From Rhabdornis inornatus (taxonomy: Eukaryota > Chordata > Aves > Passeriformes > Rhabdornithidae), in contig VWZS01002363.1 of NCBI GenBank assembly GCA_013397075.1, positions 126,406-190,405 on the forward strand: a DNA stretch of 64,000 nt, given 5' to 3'. The notes below the pieces were generated by a model, which was not told the DNA's origin, ran no database searches, and worked only from the letters and a program-made list of their open reading frames with translations. The translations under genes and the position numbers were made by a program. Of the stretch, positions 11,217 through 26,100 are shown one piece after another (positions within the stretch are counted from its first letter, which is position 1; every line of letters begins with the position of its first letter).

Positions 11217-14200
11217 TGTTGACTTTTGTTTTGTTTTTCCAAATAAAACACAAGCAGTGTTACTAGAGATTTAATGGCTGACAACAAAATGGTTGTTCTT
11301 TCTGAGTGCTGGAAGAGTGCTAAAATATGGATACTGAACAGAGAAAATAAGAGATTTAAAAGAACACTTGTGCATTTCAAGGAGTTCAGGAGGTGAGAGA
11401 GAAGGGTGAAGAAATCTATTAACATTTTAGCAAACTGTAATTGAGTGCCCTAAAGCGGTCACTTATTTATTTAAAGCTGTGGTTAAAATTTTCAGTAATT
11501 GCTAATGACTTCAGATTTTCTTTCAAAATTTGGTCACTTTGATTTCCACATTTGATGTAGGTCATAAATGCTGGAGTTTTCTGGAAAGTTTGAGAATGAA
11601 GGAACCTTTAAAAGGTGGTCTGTGGCAGCCTGGTGCAGACTGTCTTGAGTTTTTTCTCAAATCCAGGATAGTTTTCAGTATTGGTGGTGGTGTAGACAGT
11701 TACGAGTATTTTTCTTATTTTTGTAGTTCTTAAAATGAAGCCACGTCAGAGCCATAACTTCATTTACATCAAGAAAGAAATACTGAAGAGAAGGTTTCCT
11801 CAATTTGTACTTAATCTGACTTTTGGAGCTGTTTGAAATGGTGATAACCCCACTCAGCAGCACTCTGTAAATATCAATTAGTGCTTCCTGAAATGGCACA
11901 GGTTTCTCCAGAACTCTTCAAAAGTCAGCATTAATTTAGAGCACAGAATCATCCTGAAGAGTAAATTTCCTTTAAGATGAGTTTTCTTCTAATTTCTGTA
12001 TGGAATTCCAAAGTTCAAACTATTCTTTTCTCATTTCCTAAAGACCATGCATGGCTGACTTCAGCTACAGGATTTTGCAGCTCATCAGAAAGAACAGTTC
12101 AATTGCTTTCAGTTGAAGATCAAAAAAAAAAAATCTGCTTCAAAGATTATAAGGCTTGTCCTTTACATTTTAGTATTCTGTAGCAAGTTCTTTTCTTTCG
12201 CATTCAGCACTGGAGATATTTGAGTGCCTTGGTACTGCTCTTATCTGTGTGTGTGCTTTTTAGAATCTTTATTCTTTTCAGTACAAAATATTTCTGCTTC
12301 TCAAGCTTTTAGGAGGAAGTATGACTGTTTATACACTGAAAAATGTAAACATTAATGAGAGAGGCTGGCCTGTAGTATATAGAGGATCTTGATAATTGAC
12401 AAGGAAAACCATTAACCAACAGAATTCCTTAAATACCATTATGAAGCTTTGCTTTGGGATTACATAGCCACTGGTATGAGATCAAAGTCTGAGGATAGTG
12501 GACTCTCACAGAATGCTAAGAATAAAAGAGGACACATCAAACCTAAGTTCTGTATTTTAAAATATTCACATAAAGTCAGGGAATGAATTTGATTGAAAAT
12601 CCATCATAAAAAATGAGTTGTATGTGTCAATAACAAAAATATTCCTGTAAGATATAGGATTTCTAAAACATGTTTCAGCAACTTTGCATTCTTCATCCTT
12701 CGTAGGCTGATGCACAACCCAAATGAAATTATCAACCAAAAATCTTAAAACTCCAAATACTTTCTGGAATCTGTGTTTATTCAGACAGGAAGAGATTGAG
12801 TGCTGGGCCAGGCATCTGTATCCCCACCTAGACAGGTATGGAATTGATTCAGGGCTCACAGAAAAATGTTGAATGTCTTAATTTGCTGACCAAGCAATCT
12901 GCAGCACTGAACAGGGAAAAAAATATTTGTTGCATTCTGAAACAGATGGGGAAAGTGATAGCTTTGAACACCTGCAGTGCAGGGTTTGTGCCCTGTGTGG
13001 TTTGCAGGCACTGAGTTGAGGGAGCTGGGGGTGTTCAGTGTGTTCCTGTCTGTGACACGGTGCAAAGAGCAGCCCTGGCCTCTGACACAGCTGATGGATC
13101 CTCTGGACCACCTGCATGAGGAAAGGAACTTCTGTGTCTGTCTGGAGCTCAGGCTGGGTCAGACTCTGTTATTACCTCTGACAAACTTGATGAGTGACGC
13201 TGGGCAAGGTATTTTCATAATCTTCCCATCGTTGTTGTTGTTTTTTTATTATTGTTATTATTTTGATTGGGTTGCCCTTTTGTGTTTGGGGTTTGTTTTT
13301 AGGTATTTGTCAAGCTGATCCTTCTCAGGTGTACTGGGGATTAGGTCATAGAGGAAAGGGAAATCTTTCAGTGGGAGGCACCCCAGGAGCACAGAGCTAG
13401 ATCCTCAAATGACACACTGCAGGACAGGGTTCTCATCATCATTATTTGGGCGTGTTTTGCTGAGGGCCTGGTACTCAGAGCAGTGCACAGAGTAAAATAA
13501 GTCTTTTTTTTTTGCACTGAGAGTTGCAAACTGTTATCTCCACTTCCTTGAAGGTGCCTCTCTTTCCTGTCCTTCACAAGCTGTCAAAAAGAAAATGAAA
13601 CTCCTAGCCTGAAGAAAGAGAAATGCTAAAGGAAAAAAGCAAAGCGTTTCCTGTGCATGTGGAATTGTGTTTTATCCCAGGCAGGCTCAGAGCTGGGTGT
13701 GCTGCTGTCTGCAGCCATCAGCACTGGGCTGCTGGGGCACAAACCAAACTTGGGGAGCCAAAGCTCCCCAGCTGGAGCAGGAGCTGCTCAAGGGGCAGGA
13801 GCTTCTCAGGACCTGTAATTTAGAAGGCACAGTCCTTGTAGAGCTGCCATTATTGCTGTTAAATTGCCTCTTGAGTATAATATAATGAACTTCCCTTGAT
13901 GTCTTTCCAATGCATTTATTTGTTTAACTGTGGTGCTCCTTGGATGGAGAAAGCTTTTCCCACAGGGTTGTTGATTTTTTGTTTTGTTTTTTTTTCCTTC
14001 TTTCTCTTATTTTCGTCCTTTTACAAATGTGCAGTCCACCCACGTGGCTTACAATTTATTTATAAAAAAGAATTTTCATATTCTTTTGTTGCAACCATAC
14101 CTTTCTTACATACTTCAGGGGCATTTTTTGGAATAAATGGTGAAAATGTGCCTCAGGAAGACCAGGGAAGAAAGCTGATACCTTAACTTAGTGTTGTGGG

Positions 14201-14322
14201 GAGGGTGACTGTTTTCAGTCACATGTTTCCTTCCTTTTTGCATTCCTGTCAGCTTCCTTTCTGAGCATTTCTCACTTCAGGTCAGTAAAATTTACATCTT
14301 GCTTTAATAGCAAAGGTAATTA

Positions 14323-14406
14323 AACCCATTTAAATTTATATTCAAACCTATATAATATTACATAATATTATTTTTAAATTTATATAATATTATAACCCAT
14401 TTAAAT
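14323..14406. repeat. AT-rich stretch with flanking 13-bp direct repeat
   Basis: The 13-mer aacccatttaaat occurs at 14323-14335 and again at 14394-14406. Between them lie several copies of tataatatta-like sequence. It looks like local duplication in very AT-rich DNA; no function is evident. Confidence 0.7.
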
Positions 14407-17098
14407 ACATTTCTAGCCTGCCCTATCCAGCTCCTATTAATTTAGGGAATGAGTTGCATGAGAAATCCATCATAAACTTTTAGTGGTAAAACAAAGGAGG
14501 CAGGGGCACTATTTATTAAGAAAGTAAATTGGAGGGGAATAAGCTATTTGTTTTGTTCCATGTCTCTGAAAATAATTGGCTCATTAATCACAATATCAGC
14601 TTAGTCATTTTAGGAACGTCAGGCTAAAGAATGAATAGAAGCAAAGCACGTGATTTTAAAATTTTAAAAGCAAACCTTAAGAATGAAAAGTGAAGTGAAA
14701 AAAACTTCAGTAAATAAACCCTTGACATCTTTTCACTTTCTATAAGCAACCATTCAGGATTAAATGTATTTCATGTGTCTTCCCTCCCCCAGTTCTTTCA
14801 GAAATACACACTGAAAACATATATATATTGATATATACACACACATGTATTCACACAGTAGCATGAAAGCTGAGGTGATTTATTTCCTTCAGATTGTTCT
14901 GGATAAGAATTCTTTTGGCTTTGCTAGCTTTCCATGTACCCACTATGTCCTTCCCAAACTACCCTCCACTACTTTTGAATGCAAGGAGTTATTGCTAAAG
15001 CATGGGGAAGGCTGAGCAGAAACCCTGGGCTCTTTCCACTGTGTAGGGTCCCTTGATGTTTGAGATGTCACAATTCGCTGTGGTAAGAAGGATTTTATTT
15101 TAGTCTCAGCTTTGAAATAGAAAATTTTCATTTTGTTGTCTTATTTGTTATTTTTTTTTTTATTTATTATTAAATAACAAACATCAAATACTTGGGGAAA
15201 TCTCATCTGAATATACAGAAGCCAGAGAAGTTATACCAAGGAATAGCTTTTCGTATCATGTTTAAAAATAAGGTTTTAAATTTAGAAGGCTTTTGGCTGG
15301 GGATGGCAGTGTCATCTGTGTCTCTTTGTTGCTGGGTGTCATCTTTCTGTGTTTTCTCCCCTGAATGTCTCCCCAGCTTTATCCTCTGATGTGGTGTCCA
15401 GAGCAAATAAACCCCAGAACTGCAGCATGTCTCACTTTTGCTGGCTGCTCCTTTTGGGTGAGCTCAGCACCTTTCTGTCCAGTGGATTTCTTTTCAGAGG
15501 ATGTGCAGCCATGCACACTGTGTTTCCATGCACTGAGCCAGGATGGTGGATGCCAGGATGATATCCTAGTTCTGCTAGCAACAGTAGGGTTTTTGGAGCA
15601 CAGATCTTTCCAGTACACTGTGGAAGCAGTTTTCATCTTTTGTATTAACTTAGATATTCTGGGAACACTCATGCCACACCACAACCAAATATTGTCTTGA
15701 GGTGTAGACAAAAAAGGGTGTTTCTCCAAAATTACCACACATGTGCAGTCATCTGTCAGGAGAACAGATACATATGATTGAAACCCTACAGTTTTGGCAT
15801 TCGTTGGATTATTTCTGAAAAGTTCTGCAACCACTCAGTTAAATCATCATTTGATTCTTCTTAAGCTGGGAGTGAAGTCGCAACTTTTATTTTTCTCTGC
15901 ATAAAAGGTTATTAACTGAAATTTTAAGCCTTGGTGATTCTTAGACCCCCATGGATGCAAGCTTAAAGACATCATGTAACTTCTAGTGAGGTGCACAAGA
16001 GTATGTGCTTAAGTAAGTGCTTACTGATGAATTCACAGCTTTTTACCTGATTGGGAACAAGCACTAAATTGGCTACTTTTTTGATAGAGATTCCCTGAAA
16101 TAAAATCCAGAGGATTCAAAGCTGAAGAGAGCAGTTGTGCTCTGTTTATGGAGCAGCAGTGCCTATACTCTGCTGTAAAACACTGCTCCTTAAGATTCCT
16201 CCAGCAAAATCTAAATTAAATTTGAGGCTGTCCTATTTAATATATTCCTATTGAATTTATAGGGGAAAAAAGCCATTTATGCCCTATATGAGATAGTGTT
16301 GTTTGTCATTAATCCCATCAAATTAGTTTATGACACTATAGCCACTATTCTTTATCTGGAAACTAAAGAGAAAACAAAATTGATAACTTGATTTTACTGC
16401 ATATCTGTACAGAATAATTCTTTTCACTGTATTAGAAAAAATCTTTGCACTGTATTTGAAGTTAGTGGGCCCAGTCATAGATGACAGTGGCCAACTGGTG
16501 CCACATTTGTGCTGCCTGAGGAGCTAAGAAGGTGATATAATACAGCAGGAGACAGATGTGAGATATTCCTGTGATTATTCCATTGATTTGATCTGTCATT
16601 AGTCCAGCTGAAGACTTTTGGACACATTAAAAAGCAAGTGGAAAATGATGCTGATGGGTGGAATTCATTTCTGAATGAAGGGCACAGGACACCAGGGTGA
16701 CAATTGGGGCTTTGCATGCTGAGGCTTCAGATAGCTTTACTGATGAGCCATTTTTTCCAAAGGCTAAAAGGCAAATTTTAGTATCTGATTCATGGGCAAA
16801 CTGTTGCATTAGATGAAGAGAAGAGATATGGGAATTTTGAGAGCCAGGGGAATTTGGCAAACAATAGTGTTGATGATAGAATTCCTGGGTGATATGGAAG
16901 ACTAAAGCTATGAAGAGCTCTGCTACATGGCACGGGAAACACAAGGGACACTGTCTTCCTCAGGAGGATGGGAAATGCCACAAGCAGGGCATGTGGCATG
17001 AATTACCCCCTGCAGGTGTACACACCGAGCTTCCTTGTCTGGAAAAGGGCAAGAACTGGATTGTTCCTCTGTCAGCTGCAGGAGGCAGCTCCAGCAAA

Positions 17099-17192
17099 GA
17101 GCTGACTGCTCTGCTCTGTGTCCCTTTCCTCTCTTCTTGCACCAGGAGCTGACTTCTCTGCTCTGTGTCCCTTTCCTCTCTTCTTGCACCAG
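17099..17192 (+). repeat. Tandem duplication of a 47-bp unit
   Basis: Units at 17099-17145 and 17146-17192 differ at a single base (gactgctc against gacttctc). Each unit ends with a long pyrimidine tract followed by accag, so each looks like a splice acceptor on the plus strand. High identity implies a recent duplication. No exon with an open frame and donor could be recognised after it. Confidence 0.95.
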
Positions 17193-20100
17193 AGCCCAGA
17201 AGTTCATTTCTGATGTGGGAAATGCTCTTCAGTAGTTGTCATGTCACGCTTCAGTTCTCTGTCCCTTCAGTTCTCTTCAGTCAATGAACCCAGCTTAACG
17301 TGTGATAGGGCAGATCAGCTACAAACAGAATTTTTTTTTTTTTACATCTGGAAGGACTATTTTTATAATTTGTTTGCCTTACTCCTCTCTTCCTTTCATT
17401 TTTGTTCTCATGTTTTTCACTTTCTTACTATCTCTTCTCTCAAACATCTCCCAAATACACTTGGTGAGGGATTTGCATGTCCTAAAGTTCATCTACTCTT
17501 ACCTATGGCATCTTTTATTCCAGGAAACATTGCCTCTTCCTTCACTAACCTTGCTTGAAATAAAACTTGGAGACAAAACTGGGTCTAGTGTACCCTTTAC
17601 TCAGAAAAAATCCAAACTAAAAGCAGACAGGAGATGAGAGCCAAGAAATCAGGGCAATTTACCCTTCACTTGAGAAGGTAAATTAGAAGTCTGTTTTTGA
17701 AATTGCTTACTGCCTATTGCCTCTCATCTAGCAATTACTAGAGCTTTAAATGTCCTACTGTCAAGGAAGATGTTTCTTTGATTTTTTTTTTTAAATGTAA
17801 CTGTGAATTTCACTTACAGTGAAATCTCCCAGTCTTGGTGACTGCTCTGGAAGTCATTGCAGTGGATTTCCAGCCTTGTGGAGAGCAGGAATATGCAGCC
17901 TCCTCAAGTAAAGCACATGTGAAATCAACATAAATTCTGCTCAAGCTGAGCTTCTTAAGAGGATTTTCCAGCTCAGCTATGACAAGGCTGGCAAAATTGG
18001 GTCAGGCCAAAGCTTATATTGTTAATTCTTCATGGGTTTTTTTGGGTTTTTTAATGCTTCCATCTCTTACTCTGCTACTTAGAACACTGAGTTCTGCTCT
18101 TCAAATTAGAACCTAAAGAAGGATAAAATTTTGCATGGTAGAACAGTACCATTGTTGTTTTCCTCTTCTCTTTTTCAAAAAAAACTTGTAGGTCTGGAAA
18201 TTTGAGATATTCAGAGTACATGGGTGAAAGTCAGGGAGTTTTGATAATTCCCTTTTGCAGGTCCTCTATCAGCACATTGTGTTTGACAAATGACTCCAAA
18301 ATGGGAGAACTTGCTTTTTATTTTATCCTTAGGTTCACCACTGTACTGTAAATCTAATTCTGCTTTTGAGAATTAGCTCTTAGACGTGTAAATAACAAAT
18401 TGCTGGAATTTACTTTAAAACCTCACCTATCACATTCCTGTTGTCTGCATGGAACACAAGCCAATTGAAAAAATTGAAAAAATATATGTCCCATATATAT
18501 ATATATTGTGAGAACAAGCTCACATTGAAAGTTTGTAATTTAAGGTAGTTGAAAGTTACCTTTCAATTCTTTATTAATAATGGCTGTTACTGCTGCTGGA
18601 GGAAATCCTGTGTGATGACAGGAGGCTTCATATTAACCAACCAGTTTCTCCTTTCTGATTTTCATTCAAGAAGACTGTGGAGGACAAGACTATTTAGCAG
18701 ATGTTTATGTGCATAAATCATTCAAACAAACATCTGGAAATTTTAGGATCAAAGCATTCCTGCAATTGTTCAGCCAGTTTCCATGTAAACATTATATTAG
18801 TGCATTTTGCCATGGGTCATTACAATGGAAAGAAGAGGAAATTATTGGAAAAATACTTAATTTTTAAATATTCTGAATTGTGTTTATACTTAATTGTTTT
18901 ATATTAATTTGTTTGTCTCTTCTATTGGTTAGCTAATCATTCAAAGTTGGGTCCCCAGGACCAATTTCCAGGGTTTTTTTTCTGAGCCTGCAATTTGACA
19001 AATGAAATCTGATCCTTTCTTTGGTGGCACTCATGAGAATGCCCATCTGATTCTGATTGTCACCGAATTCCTCAGGCACAAAAGCCTGTTTGCACTTAAA
19101 AATTTGGTGACAAGGAGCATCCCATCTGCATCAGTGTGTGTCTTGCTGCAGACAATTTCCCTAACACAAGGCAACTGAGAATATTTTCTCTCCAAACCAA
19201 ATTGCTATTGGTTTTTAATGAGTTTGGCTTTTCATTAAGTAGGTATTTGTGTTGATTAGGTTTGTATTGTCCCACTTTTTATGATTTTCCTTGTTAGTAG
19301 AATTACCCAAATAGTACATATTAACATGAAAGCTATTTCTGAAGTGGAATTGAGAAGTTCATTCTTTCATGCAACAAAGCTCTATTGCTGTCAGTGCATC
19401 TCAAAGGGAAAATAAATTTGATTATTTCTCTCTGTAAAAGTAATATCTTTCAAAGAACTGTTAATGCTGATGAGTTCATCAAGCATTTATCATACCCAAA
19501 TCATTCCTTTCTGAAACCTCACTTAGAGGGAAAAAAAAGAAAGAAAATCAGTCCCTGGTATTTGTGTTTAAAAAGCAGATTAAAGTGCTGCTGGAGATTA
19601 TGCTCCAAGTGCACAGCTATAAATGCAGAAAGTATCTTTGAAGAATGATGCTCTGCACTTCAAATAGAAGTGTTTTATGAGCTGCTTACAATGGGAAGCC
19701 CAGAGCTGGCACTTACCTTTCATCCCCTACCTCAGTTTGCTCAGCTCTAGAATATTCAGATGGCTGCTTGTGAACTCTGAAATCACAGATGGAGTTCTGC
19801 AGCACTCCCAGTCCACAGCATCATTTAAACATGTTGTGTGAAGAAAGAGGCTTTCTCAAGAGGGAGTAAATAAGATGAATCCTAGGGAAAAAAGGTAAAG
19901 AAGCCCTGCACTTTTGAATGTTTTTCTCTCCAGCTGGTAAAGTCAGCAGGGCTAGCAGGGAGCCAACAAAAACAGAGTTCATCCCCAGCTCCTGTGTGCA
20001 GATGAATGATCCTGCAGACACAGTCAGAGGCACCCAGCTCCCCTTCTGTCCTGATTACATCTGAGATTCCAGAGGTGTTTCTTGGCTGCAGTGTGCCAGA

Positions 20101-23100
20101 TTTCCCTGTATGTAATACATTCTCAGAGAAAATACCTTGCTAGAGCCCTTGGCAGGCCATTTCAGTAACTAAAGTAAAGCACAAAGTTCATTAACATGCC
20201 ATTTGTCTAAAGCAGAGTATTTCCACATATTTCAGTGGGTTTCACTGGTACAAAAAAGGAGAACAAATTTTAAGGTGTGTTTTCCTTTAGGTGAGTGTGA
20301 TACAAACCACAACTGCTATTAAACAGTATTTGTTTTCTTACCCCTCTGGCATGTGTTTTAGATTTTATCAAAAGCATAGCTACTCCTTGGCAGGAAAAGG
20401 ACCATGGTAAAATGTGCAGGTAGAAAAGAAACTTCAGTGTGCTGAGAAATCTAACTCAGGACACTTGGATGAGTTTTAGGATGCTTTATCCATGCCTCAT
20501 CAAAATATGACAGCTGGAACCTACAGCACCAGATTTTCCTAAAGTTTTCAACATTTAATTTGTGTTCTATGTTCCTGACCCATATCTGAACATCAAGTTT
20601 TTAAGGGAAGCAACTGTAAAATCTTTATTTATACAAGCATTCTCTACCTGGGGTTAAGTAAAGTGAGTAAAGTCTACCTCTGCCAAAATTTTTCGACTCA
20701 ACTGTTTCCTCAAAATGTGTAAATCTCTCTGTACTGTGGCACAGCTGATGTATCCAGGGGGCATTTTAAGACTAGTAAATTCTGGGATTTAAGTGCTCCA
20801 TTTCTGAACCTTCATTCTTTTTTTCTCCTCTCACTTCAAACATTAAATTAAGGGATCTTGGTCTGACTACAAATGTAAAACTCCTTCTAATGTAACAATA
20901 GATAATGTTAGATAATGTTAATGTTTGCTTTTAAGGTGTTTGTTGGTACACATGACCTGGCGTTTTATTTTGGGAAAATCTGCAATTTGTCAGGCACAGG
21001 CAAGCCTTATGGTACCCAGAGCCCTGTGCATTGCCTGTAAAATACCCTGGGCTTCAGAGAGGTTTTTCTTTGGCCCCTTTCAGCCAGGGACTTTGATGGC
21101 TAGTATAACCTCTGTAACTAGTAGATAATATTCAAAAGACGGGAGATAATATTCAATTATTCAGTGCATTCCATTTTCAAGTGTGGGTCTGCCTAAATAA
21201 TAAATTCAGAGTTATGGTTTTACTATCTGTCTTTTCTGTTCTGTCTCCCTTCGTCTCTGCAATTCCCTAAGTAAAACAAGATCTGTCTAATGCCAAATTA
21301 TTCACTATACAAAAGCTGGGAGGGGAAAGTTGCTCTTCCACCTTGGTTTTCTGGAGCTGGAATTGCTGCTGGGCACGCTGTGTTAGAGGGACAATCCTGG
21401 CAAGTGGCACAGCCCAACAAACACCCTGAGATGGCTGAGTGAGCTTCTGTCCCAGCACCACCCCTGCAGCCCTGCTAGAGCTCCAGGGAGTTGTTCAGGG
21501 ACAATTTCGGATTAAAACAAGGCAATTCCCACCTTGTCACACCTGTAAATCACACATGCTGTTTTCCTGGAGCTTTGTAATGCTTTACAGGCTTGTGCTG
21601 TTGATGCTCGTTCTACTCAGGATTGCACTGAGTGACAAAACTTGAGCTCTTCTGGGGCAGGAGAAAGCATTTGGCTTATCTTCTGAGTCCAGGGGGCTGT
21701 GAAAAGCTGCAGTTCAAAGATCAATAGCTCTAATTATGAATGAGAATCCCATTTCCCTCAACAGCAGAGGGAAGCAAGAGTAAATAATTTCTTTGCAAGA
21801 AGTTCCCTGTAAGTCCAGACAGACCAGTCAGGTTTGAATGGGCTGAGTCAGACTGACAAGTGCTGATAACAATGATTCTCTGAAGACTTCAGATTTTTCG
21901 ATAGAGAGGAATGGGTATTCCTACACATGAAAAGAACACTTTGAAGAAGCCAGTGCCAGTGGTACCTGGAAGATCACACTACTTGGGAGATGGCAAACAC
22001 AGCAGAAGACAGAATTCATTCAGGTATATTGTCACAGTCCCATAACAATTAATTTAAAAAATCAGGCAGTGCACTATCAGTTTTTCTGTCCTTGCCTTAT
22101 TTATGTTCCTCTGTAGTTACTAGCCAGAATAGAGCACAAGAACTGCAGTTTGCACTGATATATGGAGTTTGGTCGTGGATTATGGATCTATTAAAGATTC
22201 TAGTCATAGGAGCTCTTCCTGAGTTCAGCTGGTAAACTTTGCAGTCTGCTCTGCAGGCTGCCAGGTTAATCCCTGCAGGTGTTTCTAAACGTGGTGATCA
22301 GTCATCCACCAGCCCTATGGGAACTGTAATGGATTCATTCTCAAACCATGACAGGGATCTTTTAAATCTCTGTTTTAAGGTGTGGGAGCTGGGGGTAAGA
22401 TAAGCCTGGTGCCATGTTTGAGGTCACATCCACTCTTTGGCAGAAACTGGGGCCATTTATTTGCTTTATTTGCTGACATCAGATGGCACCACTGTAGTTT
22501 GGAGGGGTTATGGTGGGGTATAAGGAATACAATAATTCTGGCAAAAGACTGTTAATGTTCTTTATGATAGACCAGGCTGGGAAACAACTGAATCTTCTGT
22601 TTATATATTTTTTTTCTCCATACTCTCCCATCCATCATCTAATGGCACCACTTCTGATCCCAGAGGGCTTGGCAAACCTTTCCAAAAGAAAAGGCCATTT
22701 ACTGACAGTACAATTTGAATGTGGAATTCTTATCTTGTAGCTGTTTCATGGCTGTGCAGAGCAGCATAACAAATGAGAACGTGTGCTTCTTGTAAACTCT
22801 GCTTCTCTGGCTTCCTGGGGCAGGCAACCACAGAAAACATGAAAAAGAATATTGAAACCCATTTTAGCTTTGTATTTTCTAATTATTACTGCTGGGATTC
22901 AACATTCTCCTTGTGGGAATTAAACTGCATGAAACTAGTTTTTATAACAGAGTTCAGATTATGTACCCCAGTCACTGTTTATTGTATCACCCCAGGGGAA
23001 AAAAAAATCCATCAGAAAAAAATCAATGTCTTTCTACTAATTCTCATTGGATTCGTATTGATATTGTATGATTTAAGCATCTGCAGTTGGATATTTTTAT

Positions 23101-26100
23101 GTCAGCAGACATGTGATGGTGCCTGGGACATTTCATTTATGTGTCAGAATGGACTGTTGCTTAGTTGCACCTGCATTTTTTTATTATTCAGGATAATAAT
23201 AAGGGATTGCTTTCAAGACACAGTAAAGCACAACATTCAAGCTTGTAGATGAGTAGGTTTTCAAATTCTGTATGCTTGCTTTTTTTCACAAAGTGACTTA
23301 CTAGGGACCTGTACAGATGGGAAAATGAGGGATGAGTAGACCATGGCACTCTGGTTATGCTCTTGATTTATTTCCTGTGGGTTTTTTTTTGTTTTATTTT
23401 TTCCTTCAGTCCTATCGTATCTTGGCATGGTAGTAATTGTGTATAGACAAAAAAAATTTAGATATTTCATTTTGTTTGGGAAGCACAAAGTTATCTCTTA
23501 GAAAGTTCTCTCTTAGCACTTAGAACTGTACAAAGTGGTATAAAGTAGATTTTGAACTACTTGAATTTATTTGTTACTTATTTTCTTTTGAACATTTACA
23601 AATCTTGTTTGTAATGTTTCCTTTAGCCTGGACAGCCATTCTCTCCCTCAGAACCTTGTTCTTTTCTCACAGAATTCTGTGCCTTGCCTTGAGCTCCTGC
23701 CTCTCTTGTCCTTTGGGACAAGCAGCTCAAGTGTTCCTGTAGCTGCTCCATGCTTTACTTCCCTTTACTCCCAGCTCCTTCCCATTTTCTTTACATTTTT
23801 TCCATCAATTTTGTGATTCTTGGCCAGCATTCTTCACATTGCTGTTCTATTTTTCAGCTGATTACTGAGCCTGGTACAAATGCAGGGACATGAGCTGGGG
23901 CCAGAAGCCCAGAACTGGGGAGTCTTGGGGCATGTTTGGAACTTTTAAACATAAAGGAACTTGAAGGCAGGCTTTAGCCAGAGGGAAAAAGGAATCTTTT
24001 ACTTTAAGAACCAGTGGCATCTTGTAAGTTTTTCATCTTTAAAAAAAAACCTAACCCCACAAAATCTATAATAAACAACAACAAAAGCAGTCTGGAACTA
24101 AGGATTTTTCTCCCTCTGCTTTTCAGCTTTTTATTCTCCTGCCTTTGTCCTGTACCCCTAGAAACCAGAGAAATTTAATCTAAGCTCTCTTTCACTTCAT
24201 CCTCTGGCCTGTCACCCCATTGCTGCACACACAAATAACCTTTTCTTCCAAAGCCTACTCTGACAAAAATAATTTCCTTTTGATCATGCCAGTACCTGAA
24301 CTGCTCATCCTGGTTGAACGCTGGTGGTGTCTGTATTCCAGGCTGGCTTTCTCAGGATAACAGGATACCCTGTTAATGCCCAGGTGCCTGTGGGTCCTGC
24401 CAGGCTGGTGCTGCCAGCTCTGTCTGTGCTGGGGCTCCTTGCCTCCAGCACAACCCCCACTGCTGCCTTGCAGGCTGCTGCAATCATCGTTTGCTTGCTT
24501 TCTGAACCTGAAACATCTTCCCAAAGGTTCATTTTTTTTTTTTTCACCACCTTGGCTGTAGGTACTCTGCTGTTTTTATTCCGTTTCCCAGGTGATAAAA
24601 GTTATTTAGCAGTGTAAGTGCAGGGATGATTTCTGCCTGTGTTTGCCTGGCTGCATGCAGAGAACTCCTGAGACCAGGCAGTGCCCCTCATTCTTTGTGC
24701 CTGTGCTGTTCATTCCCTCTGCCTTTATGTGCCTTACAAATTGTGAATTCCTCACAAGGAGCAAGGATGATGTCTCCTTGTGTATTTGTAGAAGAGTAGG
24801 TGTCCTGTGAGTGGTATTACAATCATATTTATTATATATATATATAAAATCATATTTATTAAGTGTTTCTCCTCATTCTGAATGCCCTGAGAAGACAAAA
24901 TTCAAGGAATAACTCACTGTTGTTACTTCTGGAAAGTCCCAGAGCTCTCCAGATCTGTTTCTCTTGGAAATCCCACTTTCCCAGCAGTTCTCTGTCAGTT
25001 CTGCACGTTCTCCCTGGGACAAAGCAGTGCTGGCTCACAGTGCCAGGAGGGCACAGGGTGAGTGGGAGATGCCCAGAACTGCAAATCCAGCTTTCATGGG
25101 CTTCTTACATAATTTAAAAGCTTTTATCTGTTGTGTTAGCTCTAGGAGAGAAAAAATGAAAGGCAATATAGTTAAAAAAAAAAAAATCCCCCGAAACATA
25201 TAAGCATGCAACTTTGTTTCTTTATTCTTTCTGCTGCCTTACTCCCAGGCCTGCCACACCCCTGTCTCCCGAAAAAAAACAATAAAAACTGTTTAGGGTA
25301 TATATTTCTATGTTCTCAACGGGGAACTTGCCAAATTTTAGTGCTATGCTCCTGTCAGGTTCTAATTCCTGTCAACGGAGAAGAATAAAATCATTTTGTA
25401 CTGCTTCACTTTTTCCCAGTGCAATGGATTTGAGTGAACTTCCCTGCCTCTTATCCTAGCAAGGTATAATTTTATTCAAGTTTCTAGCTGCATGATACAG
25501 TATGCATGTATTTTAGTAATCAGATGATTGCCTTGATGATTTTTTTTTTCTTAAAATCCTGTTTCACTGCTTGTAGATGAAGCTCAGCACCTGTATGTTT
25601 GGAGAGAGTATTAAAATAGTAGGGTAGGGTCTTCATGGTGATTTAAAATGAACATACACTTCAAAAAATCATGGTCTAGTCATTTCTTATACTGGACTAG
25701 TTCATAGATTGCTGGACAAAGTACTTCTTTATTCCTCATTTTAACTTGTTGTACAATAGAAACAAATTAGTTACCTATTTCATGGGAATGTTAAAAAGAC
25801 TAATAAGTTGTTTAGGCAGGATTTTAAAGAACTTGTATAAGAAGATGGGGAGTATTGCTGGTGAAGGTGCTCAGATGCACAAATGGTATTTGGAATGCAC
25901 AGCAGGCATTGCAGCCTCTGCAAATGTTCAGAGATTTGCTGTTGTGACCTGGGGGGAGCTGCACAACTCCTGAGCCAAGTGGCAAGACTGAGGAGGTACC
26001 TCAAAGGCATTTTATCTGCAAAGAGCTTTGAATTCCTCCAGCAAGAGGGACCCCACCAGTGAGCTTATTCAAGTTGTAGGTCATATGATGGTTTTTCAAG

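Larger units (their letters stand above)
9150..17098. other. Intergenic, no gene seen
   Basis: Apart from the T/G tract at 11110-11216 and the AT-rich repeat at 14323-14406, this holds unique AT-rich sequence. The longest frame is a 151-codon minus-strand one at 15379-15834 with no family resemblance. A weak inverted repeat of T and A runs (arms 15144-15153 and 15172-15181) lies in low-complexity DNA. Confidence 0.7.

Noticed and set aside
11053..11425. Lys/Asn/Pro-rich minus-strand frames
   Set aside because: Direct translation of the T/G low-complexity tract.
15379..15834. 151-codon minus-strand frame
   Set aside because: No conserved motif, no neighbouring exon-like signals, and a competing plus-strand frame in the same place.
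22773..23252. 159-codon plus-strand open frame, hydrophobic
   Set aside because: AT-driven composition, no recognisable domain, no splice or promoter context. A frame of this length is about what six frames of 64 kb would give by chance.
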